From the NCBI GenBank assembly GCA_027533385.1, contig JAPZUE010000051.1:85878-149877 (forward strand): DNA of 64,000 nucleotides, given 5' to 3'. Below, one piece after another: positions 35,020 through 43,387 of this stretch. A model generated the notes under the pieces. It did not search any database, was not told where the DNA came from, and saw only the letters and a list, made by a program, of their open reading frames with translations. How positions within the stretch are numbered: position 1 is the first letter of the stretch; the number at the start of each line of letters is the position of its first letter. The position numbers and the translations under genes were made by a program. Origin of the DNA: Rhizobium sp. GTDB lineage: Bacteria; Pseudomonadota; Alphaproteobacteria; Rhizobiales; Rhizobiaceae.

Positions 35020-35052
35020 TTTCGTTTTTCTTCAATCTAGGCAAAAACGAAA
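35020..35052. promoter_or_regulatory. Inverted repeat upstream of glpR, candidate autoregulatory operator
   Basis: TTTCGTTTTT (35020-35029) and AAAAACGAAA (35043-35052) form a perfect 10-bp inverted repeat with a 13-base spacer, just before the glpR ribosome binding site. The CGAAA half-site is the same as in the glpD upstream region. Confidence 0.5.
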
Positions 35053-35075
35053 GAGGAGCAATAGAGGAATGAGAA

Positions 35076-36083
35076 TTACCGGCGGCGCAGGAGGAGAATG
35101 AATGCGACGCCGCCGACCAGTCCGGTGACCACGCCGATCGGAACGTCTTCCGGTGCCATGATGGTGCGGGAGACGATGTCGGCGAGGATCAGCACGATGG
35201 CCCCGAGGAATGCCGACCAGGGAATGACCCTGACATTGTCACTCCCCACGATCAGGCGGACAAAATGCGGCACGAGCAGCCCAACAAATCCGATGGCACC
35301 GGAGAAGGCGACCATGACGCCCGTGAGGAGGGCCGTCACAAGGAAGAGTTCGGCGCGAAATCTGGGCACGACGACGCCGAGCGTGGCGGCCGTTTCGTCA
35401 CCCATGGCCAAAGCGTTGATCTCCCGCGCCCGTAGCATCACGAAAGCGAGACCCAGGGCGAGCGTCACGGCCGGGTACAGGATCTGATCCCATTGCGCGA
35501 GGCCCAGACCTCCCAGCATCCAGAAAACGACCGTGTGGGTGGCGCGCGGATCGGCGAAGAAGATGGCAAGATTGGCGAGCGCGGTTGCCACGAATGCAAT
35601 CGCGACCCCGGAAAGCACCAGCCGATCTGCGGCGGCGCCCGAGAAGCGGGTGACCATGAGGACGGCACCGGTTGCGAGCAGGGCACCGCCAAAGGCGAAC
35701 AGCGGCACCGTCAGGAGGCCGAAGACGAGGCCCGTGTGAAGCAGCGCGATCACGGCCCCAAGCGCACCGCCGGAGGACACGCCGAGCAGATGCGGGTCAG
35801 CCAGAGGATTGCGGGTCACGGCCTGCAGCACCGTACCAACGACGGCCAATCCTGCGCCGACCAGCGCCGCCAGCAGGACACGCGGAAAGCGGACATCCCA
35901 AACGATGCTTTCGCGTCCCGGCGACCAGGTCGGCTCGAAGGTGCCCGGTACGAGCTTGTTGACGATGATCGCCCAGACGGTTTCGACCGGGATGGCGGCC
36001 GAGCCCAAGGACACGCCTGCGGTTACGCACAGGACGAGCAGCACCAGAGCCAGACCCGTCCAGAGAAACAATCGACCCTGCAT
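35076..36083 (-). CDS. btuC: FecCD-family ABC permease, probable cobamide importer
   Basis: The 335-residue protein has about ten membrane segments and the FecCD/BtuC signature stretches: RFPRVLLAALVGAGLAVVGTVLQAVTRNPLADPHLLGVSSGGALG, MLGGLGLAQWDQI, and AFSGAIGFVGLLVPHFVRLIVGSDNVRVIPWSAFLGA. Such permeases import siderophores, haem or cobalamin. Here the operon begins with a cobalamin riboswitch, so a BtuC role (cobalamin, cobinamide or another cobamide) is the best inference. Confidence 0.85.
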   Translation of the reverse strand: MQGRLFLWTGLALVLLVLCVTAGVSLGSAAIPVETVWAIIVNKLVPGTFEPTWSPGRESIVWDVRFPRVLLAALVGAGLAVVGTVLQAVTRNPLADPHLLGVSSGGALGAVIALLHTGLVFGLLTVPLFAFGGALLATGAVLMVTRFSGAAADRLVLSGVAIAFVATALANLAIFFADPRATHTVVFWMLGGLGLAQWDQILYPAVTLALGLAFVMLRAREINALAMGDETAATLGVVVPRFRAELFLVTALLTGVMVAFSGAIGFVGLLVPHFVRLIVGSDNVRVIPWSAFLGAIVLILADIVSRTIMAPEDVPIGVVTGLVGGVAFILLLRRR

Positions 36084-36143
36084 TACTGCTGCCTTGCCTA
36101 TTCCTTGCCGGGCGGGGCCGCGTCCACGGCCCCGCCAGAAGTG

Positions 36144-37106
36144 TCACATATTGCGAGGATGGAAGGCCTTCGCGAGGCGATCGATGGCCTGGACATTGCG
36201 CGGACCGGGCGTGGCCTCGACATATTCCAGGACCACGAAGCGATCCTGCTTGACTGCGTCGAGGTTCTTGAAGGCCGGGTTTTCTTTCATGAAGGCGATC
36301 TTCTGCTCGGCGGTCACCTCGCCGTAGTTGACGATCACGACGACTTCCGGATTGCGCTCGATGACCGGCTCCCAGGAGACTTCGGTCCAGCTCTTTTCCA
36401 CGTCTTCCATGATGTTGACGCCGCCAGCGGCCTCGATCATCGCCGTCGGGATGCCAAAGCGGCCCGAGGTGAAGGGTTTTTCGGTACCGGAATCATAGAC
36501 GAAGACGCGCACGGGCTTTTCGACGGCGCCGATCCGTGTGGTGATGTCGGCAAGCTGCTTGCGGTAGCCAGCCACCAGCGCCTCGGCACGATCCTCGACG
36601 CCGAAGATCTTGCCGAGATTCAGGAGATCGACAAACATGTCGTCCATCGTCGGCTTGTTCTTGGCCATGATGTGGATGCAGGATTCGGTCAGCTCATAGA
36701 CCTTGATGCCGAAGGAGGCGAGCGTCTCGGGCGTCACCTCGCCGCCGACCTTCATGCCGTAGTTCCAGCCGGCGAAGAAGAAATCGGCGTCGGCGTTCAG
36801 CAGGACTTCCTTACTCGGATATTTGGGCGAAAGCTCCGGCAGTTCCCGAACACCTTCCCGCAAGCTCTCGTCCAGGGTCTTCCAGCCGGAAACACCGGTA
36901 TAGCCAACCATTCGGTCCTGAAGCTTCAGCGCCAGCATCATCTCGGTCAGATTGACGTCGTTAGAAATTGCACGCGCCGGTGCGGCGTCAAAGGTGACAT
37001 CGCGGTTGCAGCTTTTCACGGTGACGGGGAAGGCGGCTGCGGACGTTGCGGCAACCAGTCCTGCAACGAGAGCGATAGAGGAAGCGACGAGAGAAATCTT
37101 GAACAC
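36144..37106 (-). CDS. btuF: Periplasmic binding protein of the probable cobamide transporter
   Basis: The 320-residue protein has a signal peptide (MFKISLVASSIALVAGLVAATSAAA) and a class III (BtuF/FepB/FhuD) binding-protein fold: FDAAPARAISNDVNLTEMMLALKL, VRVFVYDSGTEKPFTSGRFGIPTAMIEAAGGVNIMED and NPEVVVIVNYGEV. There is no lipobox, so it is soluble in the periplasm. It lies between the ATPase and permease genes of a B12-riboswitch operon, which points to a corrinoid ligand; a siderophore cannot be excluded by sequence alone. Confidence 0.82.
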   Translation of the reverse strand: MFKISLVASSIALVAGLVAATSAAAFPVTVKSCNRDVTFDAAPARAISNDVNLTEMMLALKLQDRMVGYTGVSGWKTLDESLREGVRELPELSPKYPSKEVLLNADADFFFAGWNYGMKVGGEVTPETLASFGIKVYELTESCIHIMAKNKPTMDDMFVDLLNLGKIFGVEDRAEALVAGYRKQLADITTRIGAVEKPVRVFVYDSGTEKPFTSGRFGIPTAMIEAAGGVNIMEDVEKSWTEVSWEPVIERNPEVVVIVNYGEVTAEQKIAFMKENPAFKNLDAVKQDRFVVLEYVEATPGPRNVQAIDRLAKAFHPRNM

Positions 37107-37124
37107 GGTTTATGCCTTTCAGTT

Positions 37125-37925
37125 TTAGCTGAGCGTTCTGGAAAAGGTGAAATGGCCGGCATGGCTGGATGAGCTCGAGACCGAGTACATGCGGGCACTG
37201 ACGCCGAAGGTCTGCGATACGGCATCCTCGGTGAGGATTGCCTCCGGACTGCCGAATGCCGTCATCCGGCCGTCATGCATGATGGCGACATGCGAGGCAA
37301 AAGAGGCGGCAAGATTGATATCGTGCAGCGTGGTGATGATGGTCAGCTGGAGCCCCGCCAAGAGGTCGAGGATCTCCAGCTGGTGGCGAATATCGAGATG
37401 GTTCGTCGGCTCATCGAGGATGATGATCTGCGGGTCCTGCGCCAGGGCCCTGGCGACGAGCACGCGCTGCTTTTCCCCGCCCGACAGGGTGGAGAACTGG
37501 CGATGGGCAAGCCCCACGACATCGAGATGTTCGAGCGCATGGATTACGGCCTCATGATCCCGTTCCGCCCAGCCGGTGAGACCCTGGCGCCACGGCACCC
37601 GCCCCATCATCACGACGTCTCGGGCGGTGAAGGGGAAATCAGCGGGCATTTCCTGCAGGACAACGCCAATCTTGCGGGCGAGCTGGCGGGGCGAGAGGCC
37701 GCGAAGATCCGCCCCGTCGATTTCCACTTTTCCCGCAAGGGGGGTTACGCCGCGATAGAGGCAGCGAAGCAGAGAGGTTTTGCCCGCACCGTTTGGTCCG
37801 ACAATCGCGAGCCGGTCGCCGGCGGCGATGCTGAAGCTTACATCGCGAACGAGATAGTGGCCGAGCTTCGGTCCCCAGGCGAGACCGGATACGGTAACGG
37901 AGCAGCCGAGCGTATCGCAACTCAT
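37125..37925 (-). CDS. btuD: ABC ATPase of the probable cobamide transporter
   Basis: The 266-residue FecE/BtuD-type ATPase has Walker A GPNGAGKT, GVVLQEMPADFPFTARDVVMMGR (Q-loop and family-specific segment), signature LSGGEKQRVLVARALAQDP, Walker B IIILDEPTNHLD and H-loop TLHDINLA. All motifs are intact. Its ATG overlaps the stop of the DUF1636 gene as ATGA (37922-37925), so it is translationally coupled and shares the riboswitch-controlled mRNA. It energises the BtuC permease. Confidence 0.88.
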   Translation of the reverse strand: MSCDTLGCSVTVSGLAWGPKLGHYLVRDVSFSIAAGDRLAIVGPNGAGKTSLLRCLYRGVTPLAGKVEIDGADLRGLSPRQLARKIGVVLQEMPADFPFTARDVVMMGRVPWRQGLTGWAERDHEAVIHALEHLDVVGLAHRQFSTLSGGEKQRVLVARALAQDPQIIILDEPTNHLDIRHQLEILDLLAGLQLTIITTLHDINLAASFASHVAIMHDGRMTAFGSPEAILTEDAVSQTFGVSARMYSVSSSSSHAGHFTFSRTLS

Positions 37926-38329
37926 TGGACGGCCTCCGGGCTCATTTCCGACACAAGGATCGCAGCCGGGATGCGGGCAAGGGTCTTGCCACGCAGGCCT
38001 GCAGGTCGCTCGGCCTCACGCGTCATGCCATCCGGCATGCGCAGATAGAGGTCCGCGAAATCGACCAGGGCCTCAAGGTCGGTGTCGGGCTGAACATCGC
38101 CAAAGAGATAGGTGACCTTGCCAGACGCCTGAAAGGCAATCGTGCAGGGGCGATCACAGCCGGCCATGCAGACGGTTCCCGCGACCATGAAATCGGAGCC
38201 GGTATCGGCTCCCAGCCGATGAAGGCTATCCGTAAGACGATGCAGCAGATCAAGGCCTGGCCGGCATGTTTCGCCACGCCGCCGGCAGTCGGTGCATACC
38301 GTTACATGATGTCGTTTTGATTCTGCCAC
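37922..38329 (-). CDS. DUF1636 metal-binding protein, first gene of a B12-controlled operon
   Basis: The 135-residue protein has two Cys clusters, VTVCTDCRRRGETCRPG near residue 10 and GTVCMAGCDRPCTIAF near residue 57, typical of DUF1636 (COG5469), a thioredoxin-like ferredoxin-related predicted metal-binding family. The GTG at 38329 is chosen because GGAGG lies 6 bases upstream; the frame remains open farther up but that part overlaps the control region. Relatives repeatedly occur under cobalamin riboswitches beside cobamide or cobalt uptake genes, so a part in corrinoid or cobalt handling is likely. The molecular function is not known. Confidence 0.85.
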   Translation of the reverse strand: MAESKRHHVTVCTDCRRRGETCRPGLDLLHRLTDSLHRLGADTGSDFMVAGTVCMAGCDRPCTIAFQASGKVTYLFGDVQPDTDLEALVDFADLYLRMPDGMTREAERPAGLRGKTLARIPAAILVSEMSPEAVQ

Positions 38330-38335
38330 CCAAGC

Positions 38336-38358
38336 CCTCCGCAGGAGATCTCCGGAGG
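38336..38358 (-). promoter_or_regulatory. SD-sequestering hairpin before the DUF1636 gene
   Basis: On the minus strand CCTCCG (38358-38353) can pair perfectly with CGGAGG (38341-38336), which is the ribosome binding site of the GTG start at 38329. The loop is 11 bases. This is a plausible expression platform of the upstream cobalamin riboswitch, hiding the ribosome binding site when B12 is bound. The pairing is seen directly; the switching is inferred. Confidence 0.5.
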
Positions 38359-38452
38359 CAAAATGACAATATGTTGCACGCGCAAAGACGCGCGGCCGCA
38401 AAGCCAGTTCGTATCCATCGGCACACCCCGTCCGCTACGTTTTTTCCCACTT

Positions 38453-38651
38453 GACGGCAGGTCTCCTGGCTTACGGATATCTGCTGCATCCACCTTCCCA
38501 CGACAAAGCGCAGTGGCCCGGCGCTGACGCGCCGAAAGGATGACAGCAATCCGCCTACAGTTGCGGGGGCAGCCACGGTCTTGGTCCCTGTTGGGTCGTC
38601 CGCACCGTGTTCCCTATTAATCCCCTCGGAGTCATCCGCTGGGGAACCGTC
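38453..38651 (-). ncRNA. Cobalamin riboswitch
   Basis: Read on the minus strand, the region starts GACGGTTCCCCAGCGG and contains GGGAACACGGTGCGG, the B12-box core GCTGCCCCCGCAACTGTAGG, CCACTG, and the closing AAGCCAGGAGACCTGCCGTC. These conserved blocks, in this order and about 200 bases in total, define the AdoCbl riboswitch. It precedes the DUF1636-btuD-btuF-btuC operon and should shut off its expression when cobalamin is plentiful. The 3' end lies about 124 bases before the first start codon. Confidence 0.95.
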
Positions 38652-38658
38652 ATCTGTT

Positions 38659-38688
38659 TGATTAAGGCCAGCGAGCCCCGTCAGTCAA
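38659..38688 (-). promoter_or_regulatory. Probable promoter of the riboswitch operon
   Basis: On the minus strand TTGACT (38688-38683) and TAATCA (38664-38659) are spaced by 18 bases, a few bases upstream of the riboswitch. Confidence 0.5.
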
Positions 38689-38705
38689 GTCTTGTCGTTT
38701 TGTTA

Positions 38706-38720
38706 TGTAATATCGTTACA
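38706..38720. promoter_or_regulatory. Palindrome between divergent units, possible operator
   Basis: TGTAATATCGTTACA has perfect 5-bp arms (TGTAA/TTACA) around TATCG and lies about 20 bases upstream of the riboswitch promoter. The remaining stretch to the regulator gene (38721-39108) contains no gene or element that I recognise, although one frame is open through it. Confidence 0.35.
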
Positions 38721-39108
38721 TTTGTCTAGTGTGATTTTGTCCCGTCCTTGGGGAGAGTACCGTCACGGTTTCACTTCAACACCGCGACAATGGCAATGTG
38801 TCAGACCTCGCGGGCTCGATCAGCGCTTGCTGTACTCGTCCATGGTCTACGTCCAGGGATCGGGCGAAATCCTTCGCCCATGGATCTCGGCTGCGGCTAG
38901 CCTGGCGACATCTACTGAGCCAAGCGTTTCCCTCTCCGCAGCGACCATTGAGATCCGGCGTATCATCATCATGACCCTGAGGTTGAAGTGCCTCAAAGGC
39001 TCAACCGGTCAACCGTCCGGACGTTCCCGCGGACCTTTGGACGCAGAGGCCGGATTTGACACGGATCGGCAAAATTGGCAGCAGTGTCTTGGACTGGGAG
39101 GAGACTGC

Positions 39109-40062
39109 ATGGCACGACGTGGTGAGGGTCACACAAGATTGGATGATGCGGCTCGGGCCGGATGGCTCTATTATGTCGCCGGCCGGACGCAGGACGAGAT
39201 CGCCGCCGCCATGGGGATATCGCGCCAGAGCGCGCAGCGCCTGGTTTCGCTCTCTGTCGCGGAAAAGCTCATCAAGGTGCGGCTCGATCATCCCATCGCA
39301 GCCTGCCTTGAACTTGCAGACGCCCTCAAACGCAAGTTCGGACTGAAGGAGGTGGAGATCGTTCCCACCGATCCCGGGTCTGAATCCGCAACCGTGGGCG
39401 TTGCGGAAGCCGGCGCAGCGCAGCTCGAGCGCTGGCTGAAACAGACCGATCCGCTCGTCATCGCGATGGGTACTGGCCGTACGCTGCGCGCGATGATCGA
39501 TCAGCTCTCGCCCATGGAGTGTCCGCAGCACAAGATCGTCTCTTTGACCGGGAACATCAGTCCAGATGGATCGGCCGCCTATTTCAACGTCATCTTCTCG
39601 ATGGCCGATGCGATCAAGGCACCCCATTTCCCGATGCCGCTCCCGGTTATCGTGTCCTCAGCCGATGAAAAGCAGCTTCTGCACAAGCAACCGCTCGTGG
39701 CGCCCACCATTGCGCTCGGCCGGCAATCGGACGTCACCTTCGTCGGCGTCGGCGAAATGAACATGAAGGCGCCGCTTCTGGTCGACGGCTTTCTGAAACC
39801 CGACGAGATGCAGGATCTTCTGGGCGCCGGGGCCGTCGGCGAAATCTGTGGCTGGATTTTCGGAGAAGACGGCACACTGCTCAAGCATCCTGTCAATGAG
39901 CGGGTTGCGAGCCTTGAAATCCCCTCGCGGGAAACCTCGACCGTTGTCGGCCTGGCACGGGGTCGACGCAAGCATCCGGCGATCCTCGCGGCGGTGCGCG
40001 GCGGGCACATCAACAGCCTGATTACCGATGAAGAGGCGGCACGCTATCTACTCGCTAGCTGA
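39109..40062 (+). CDS. SorC/DeoR-like sugar-binding transcriptional regulator of the polyol operon
   Basis: The 317-residue protein has an N-terminal HTH (DAARAGWLYYVAGRTQDEIAAAMGISRQSAQRLVSLSVAEKLIKVRL) and a SorC-type sugar-binding domain (LVIAMGTGRTLRAMIDQL, HKIVSLTGNISPDGSAAYFNVIFSMAD, VTFVGVGEMN, LGAGAVGEICGWIF). SorC regulators sense sugar phosphates or polyols and control the adjacent operon. The ATG at 39109 follows GGGAGGAG. It is located directly upstream of, and in the same orientation as, the sorbitol/mannitol uptake genes, so it is probably their regulator. Confidence 0.9.
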   Translation: MARRGEGHTRLDDAARAGWLYYVAGRTQDEIAAAMGISRQSAQRLVSLSVAEKLIKVRLDHPIAACLELADALKRKFGLKEVEIVPTDPGSESATVGVAEAGAAQLERWLKQTDPLVIAMGTGRTLRAMIDQLSPMECPQHKIVSLTGNISPDGSAAYFNVIFSMADAIKAPHFPMPLPVIVSSADEKQLLHKQPLVAPTIALGRQSDVTFVGVGEMNMKAPLLVDGFLKPDEMQDLLGAGAVGEICGWIFGEDGTLLKHPVNERVASLEIPSRETSTVVGLARGRRKHPAILAAVRGGHINSLITDEEAARYLLAS

Positions 40063-40134
40063 CATAGACTAAATTTTTCAATTGGATTTCATGGATTTAG
40101 CCCATCCTTGCGGCACCGCAGCAAGGAATCTGGA

Positions 40135-40195
40135 TTGACATTTTTCGCCCTTGAAGTGAGTAATTGCCCATGAGCAAAGCGAATGCTCATTACTC
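40135..40195 (+). promoter_or_regulatory. Promoter with nested inverted repeat upstream of smoE
   Basis: A perfect TTGACA (40135-40140) is followed by two nested inverted repeats: outer GAGTAAT/ATTACTC (40158-40164, 40189-40195) and inner ATGAGCA/TGCTCAT (40170-40176, 40184-40190). They end 15 bases before the smoE start and overlap the expected -10/+1 region, where a repressor or SorC-type regulator would bind. Confidence 0.55.
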
Positions 40196-40210
40196 TTCTG
40201 GGAGGAAGAC

Positions 40211-41524
40211 ATGAACTTGAAGACGATTTTGCTGGGCGCCTGCTCAGCGCTTGCGCTTGCCGGCATGGCATCGGCCGAAACCCTGACGATCGCGACCGTC
40301 AACAATGGCGACATGATCCGTATGCAGGGGCTGACCTCGGAATTCACCGCCAAGAACCCCGACATCCAGGTCGAGTGGGTGACGCTCGAAGAGAACGTGT
40401 TGCGCGAGCGCGTCACGACCGACATCGCGACGAAGGGCGGCCAGTACGACATCATGACGATCGGCACCTATGAAGTTCCGATCTGGTCCAAGCAGGGCTG
40501 GCTGCTGCCGCTCGAAAACCTCGGTGCCGACTACGATGTCGATGACCTGCTTCCGGCCATTCGCTCGGGCCTGACCGGTGAAGACGGCAAGCTCTATGCT
40601 GCTCCGTTCTACGGCGAATCCTCGTTCATCATGTACCGCAAGGACCTGATGGAGAAGGCCGGGCTCACGATGCCGGACGCCCCGACCTGGGACTTCATCG
40701 CCGATGCCGCCCGCAAGATGACGGACCGCGCCAACGACATCAACGGCATCTGCCTGCGCGGCAAGGCCGGCTGGGGCGAGAACATGGCCTTCCTGACGGC
40801 CACATCGAATGCCTTTGGCGCCCGCTGGTTCGACGAGAACTGGAAGCCGCAGTTCGATCAGCCCGAATGGAAGAACACGCTCGACTTCTACGTCAAGCTG
40901 ATGAACGACGCCGGCCCGCAGGGCGCCTCGTCGAACGGCTTCAACGAGAACCTCGCGCTCTTCCAGCAGGGCAAGTGCGGCATGTGGATAGACGCCACCG
41001 TCGCCGCTTCCTTCGTCACCAACCCGAAGGATTCGACCGTTGCCGACAAGGTGGGCTTCGCGCTCGCCCCCGACACCGGTCTCGGCAAGCGCGGCAACTG
41101 GCTCTGGGCCTGGAACCTCGCCATCCCGGCAGGCTCGCAGAAGGCGGAAGCTGCCGAGAAGTTCATCTCCTGGGCAACCAGCAAGGCCTATCTCGAACTC
41201 GTCGCTTCCAAGGAAGGCTGGGCCAACGTTCCTCCGGGCACGCGCACCTCTCTCTACGAGAACCCGGAATACCAGAAGGCGGCGCCTTTCGCGAAGATGA
41301 CGCTGGACTCGATCAACGCGGCTGACCCGAAGAACCCGACCGTCAAGCCGGTGCCCTATGTCGGCGTGCAGTTCGTGGCGATCCCCGAGTTCCAGAGCCT
41401 CGGCACCTCCGTCGGTCAGCTCTTCTCGGCAGCGCTTGCAGGCCAAATGTCGGTCGATGATGCGCTGGCCCAGGCCCAGAGCCTGACGGAGCGCGAAATG
41501 ACCCGCGCCGGCTACATCAAGTAA
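40211..41524 (+). CDS. smoE: Sorbitol/mannitol ABC transporter substrate-binding protein
   Basis: The 437-residue periplasmic protein has a signal peptide (MNLKTILLGACSALALAGMASA) and a family 1 sugar-binding fold: GLTSEFTAKNPDIQVEWVTLEENVLRERV, GGQYDIMTIGTYEVPIWSKQGWL, FYGESSFIMYRKDLMEKAGL. It resembles SmoE/MtlE of rhizobial and Rhodobacter polyol transporters. It starts after GGGAGGAAG and is followed by a stable stem-loop before the permease genes, consistent with higher expression of the binding protein. Confidence 0.92.
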   Translation: MNLKTILLGACSALALAGMASAETLTIATVNNGDMIRMQGLTSEFTAKNPDIQVEWVTLEENVLRERVTTDIATKGGQYDIMTIGTYEVPIWSKQGWLLPLENLGADYDVDDLLPAIRSGLTGEDGKLYAAPFYGESSFIMYRKDLMEKAGLTMPDAPTWDFIADAARKMTDRANDINGICLRGKAGWGENMAFLTATSNAFGARWFDENWKPQFDQPEWKNTLDFYVKLMNDAGPQGASSNGFNENLALFQQGKCGMWIDATVAASFVTNPKDSTVADKVGFALAPDTGLGKRGNWLWAWNLAIPAGSQKAEAAEKFISWATSKAYLELVASKEGWANVPPGTRTSLYENPEYQKAAPFAKMTLDSINAADPKNPTVKPVPYVGVQFVAIPEFQSLGTSVGQLFSAALAGQMSVDDALAQAQSLTEREMTRAGYIK

Positions 41525-41541
41525 TCCACCTCCCAAACCTG

Positions 41542-41567
41542 CCTGCCCGGATCGAGGTCCGGGCAGG
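41542..41567 (+). promoter_or_regulatory. Stem-loop after smoE
   Basis: A perfect 10-bp stem (41542-41551 with 41558-41567) and 6-base loop lies 18 bases after the smoE stop, with no T-run. It probably stabilises the smoE message or reduces read-through into the permease genes. Confidence 0.5.
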
Positions 41568-41666
41568 AGAGACCTCGACCGCTTGCGGCCAATGCCGGTC
41601 GTTGTCACTTTGCCTCCAACGGGTCCCGGACCTTGTCCGCTTGGGGCCATCAGGGCGAGCTTTATC

Positions 41667-42539
41667 ATGGCTACTCAAAACACACGCACCCTGGCCCGTC
41701 TGATGATGGCGCCGTCCGTCGGTCTCCTGCTGATCTGGATGATCGTGCCGCTGGCGATGACCTTGTGGTTCTCCTTCCAGAACTACAATCTGCTCAATCC
41801 GGCCAATGTCAGCTTCGGTGGGTTGTTCAACTACCGCTATTTCTACACGGATCCGGCCTTCTTCCAGTCGGTCTGGAACACGCTGCTGATCGTTGGCGGC
41901 GTGCTGTTCATCACCATCGTCGGCGGCATTCTTCTGGCCCTGCTGCTGGACCAGCCGATGTTCGGCCAGGGGATCGTGCGCATACTGGTGATTTCGCCGT
42001 TCTTCGTCATGCCGCCGGTCGCCGCGCTGATCTGGAAGAACTTGATCATGCATCCGGGCTACGGCGTGCTGGCGGACATTAGCCGCGCGCTCGGCTTCCA
42101 GCCGGTGGACTGGTTCGCGCAATATCCGTTGCTCTCGATCATCATCATCGTCGCCTGGCAGTGGCTGCCGTTTGCGACGCTCATTCTCCTGACCGCCCTG
42201 CAGTCGCTCGATGGCGAGCAGCAGGAGGCGGCCGAGATGGATGGTGCACGCTTCATCGACAAATTCATCTATCTGACGCTGCCGCATCTCGCCCGCGCGA
42301 TCACCGTGGTCATCCTGATCCAGACGATCTTCCTGCTCGGCGTCTATGCAGAGATCCTGGTCACGACCAATGGCGGTCCGGGCTATGCCTCGACCAACCT
42401 GGCCTTCCTCATCTACCGCACGGCATTGCTCGGCTACGACGTCGGCGGAGCCTCTGCGGGTGGCATCATCGCTGTCGTGCTTGCCAATCTCGTCGCCATC
42501 TTCCTGATGCGCGCCGTCGGCAAGAACCTGGACCGGTAA
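41667..42539 (+). CDS. smoF: Polyol ABC transporter permease (MalF type)
   Basis: The 290-residue protein has six membrane segments starting RLMMAPSVGLLLIWMIVPLAMTLWFSF and the EAA loop DGEQQEAAEMDGARFIDKFIYLTLPHL. The ATG at 41667 (MATQNTRTLARLM) is preferred; the longer frame upstream covers the stem-loop region and shows no conserved residues. Its stop is 11 bases before smoG. Confidence 0.93.
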   Translation: MATQNTRTLARLMMAPSVGLLLIWMIVPLAMTLWFSFQNYNLLNPANVSFGGLFNYRYFYTDPAFFQSVWNTLLIVGGVLFITIVGGILLALLLDQPMFGQGIVRILVISPFFVMPPVAALIWKNLIMHPGYGVLADISRALGFQPVDWFAQYPLLSIIIIVAWQWLPFATLILLTALQSLDGEQQEAAEMDGARFIDKFIYLTLPHLARAITVVILIQTIFLLGVYAEILVTTNGGPGYASTNLAFLIYRTALLGYDVGGASAGGIIAVVLANLVAIFLMRAVGKNLDR

Positions 42540-42550
42540 GGAGACCCGCC

Positions 42551-43375
42551 ATGGCCCGTGCCACAAGCCCCCGCCGCAAGATCCTCTTCACGGTCCTCGC
42601 CTGGAGCATCGCCTTCGTGATCTTCTTCCCTATCCTCTACACGCTGATCACCAGCGTGAAGACGGAAACGGAAGCGATCCAGGGCTTCGACATGATCCCC
42701 ACCTTCACGCTCGAGAACTACGTGACGGTGCAGACACAGCGCGACTACATCAAGCCCTTCATGAACTCGGTCATCCTGTCCGTGGGCTCGACCATCCTAG
42801 CGCTGATCGTCGGCATCCCGGCCGCCTGGGCCATGGCGTTTTCGCCGACCCGGCGGACCAAGGACATCCTGATGTGGATGCTGTCCACCAAGATGATGCC
42901 GGCAGTTGCCGTACTCGTGCCGATCTATCTGCTGTTTCGTGATTTCGGCCTGCTCGACACCCGTATCGGGCTCACGGTGATGCTGACGCTGATCAATCTG
43001 CCGATCGTCGTGTGGATGCTCTACACCTATTTCCGCGAGATCCCGGGCGAGATCCTGGAAGCCGCGCGAATGGACGGTGCCTCGCTGTTCAACGAGATCG
43101 TCTATGTGCTGACGCCGATGGCACTGCCGGGCATCGCCTCGACGCTACTCCTGAACATCATTCTCGCCTGGAACGAGGCCTTCTGGACGATCCGGCTGAC
43201 CACCACCAACGCGGCGCCGCTCACCGCCTTCATCGCCTCCTTCTCCAGTCCGCAAGGCCTGTTCTGGGCGAAGCTGTCGGCGGCCTCAACGATGGCGATC
43301 GCGCCGATCGTCATCCTGGGCTGGTTCAGCCAGAAACAACTCGTGCGCGGCCTCACCTTCGGCGCCGTCAAGTAA
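42551..43375 (+). CDS. smoG: Polyol ABC transporter permease (MalG type)
   Basis: The 274-residue permease has six membrane segments (FTVLAWSIAFVIFFPILYTLITS first) and the EAA loop EIPGEILEAARMDGASLFNEIVYVLTPMALPGI. It forms the inner-membrane channel with SmoF and is followed 12 bases later by the ATPase gene. Confidence 0.93.
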   Translation: MARATSPRRKILFTVLAWSIAFVIFFPILYTLITSVKTETEAIQGFDMIPTFTLENYVTVQTQRDYIKPFMNSVILSVGSTILALIVGIPAAWAMAFSPTRRTKDILMWMLSTKMMPAVAVLVPIYLLFRDFGLLDTRIGLTVMLTLINLPIVVWMLYTYFREIPGEILEAARMDGASLFNEIVYVLTPMALPGIASTLLLNIILAWNEAFWTIRLTTTNAAPLTAFIASFSSPQGLFWAKLSAASTMAIAPIVILGWFSQKQLVRGLTFGAVK

Positions 43376-43387
43376 GGATACCCCATC

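Noticed and set aside
35493..37172. A 559-residue + strand frame opposite btuC and btuF.
   Set aside because: It spans two real genes on the other strand and has no motif of its own.
38692..39108. In-frame upstream extension of the SorC-type regulator by 139 codons.
   Set aside because: The extension has no conserved domain and lies over the riboswitch-operon control region. The ATG at 39109 has a strong GGGAGGAG and the HTH starts soon after it.
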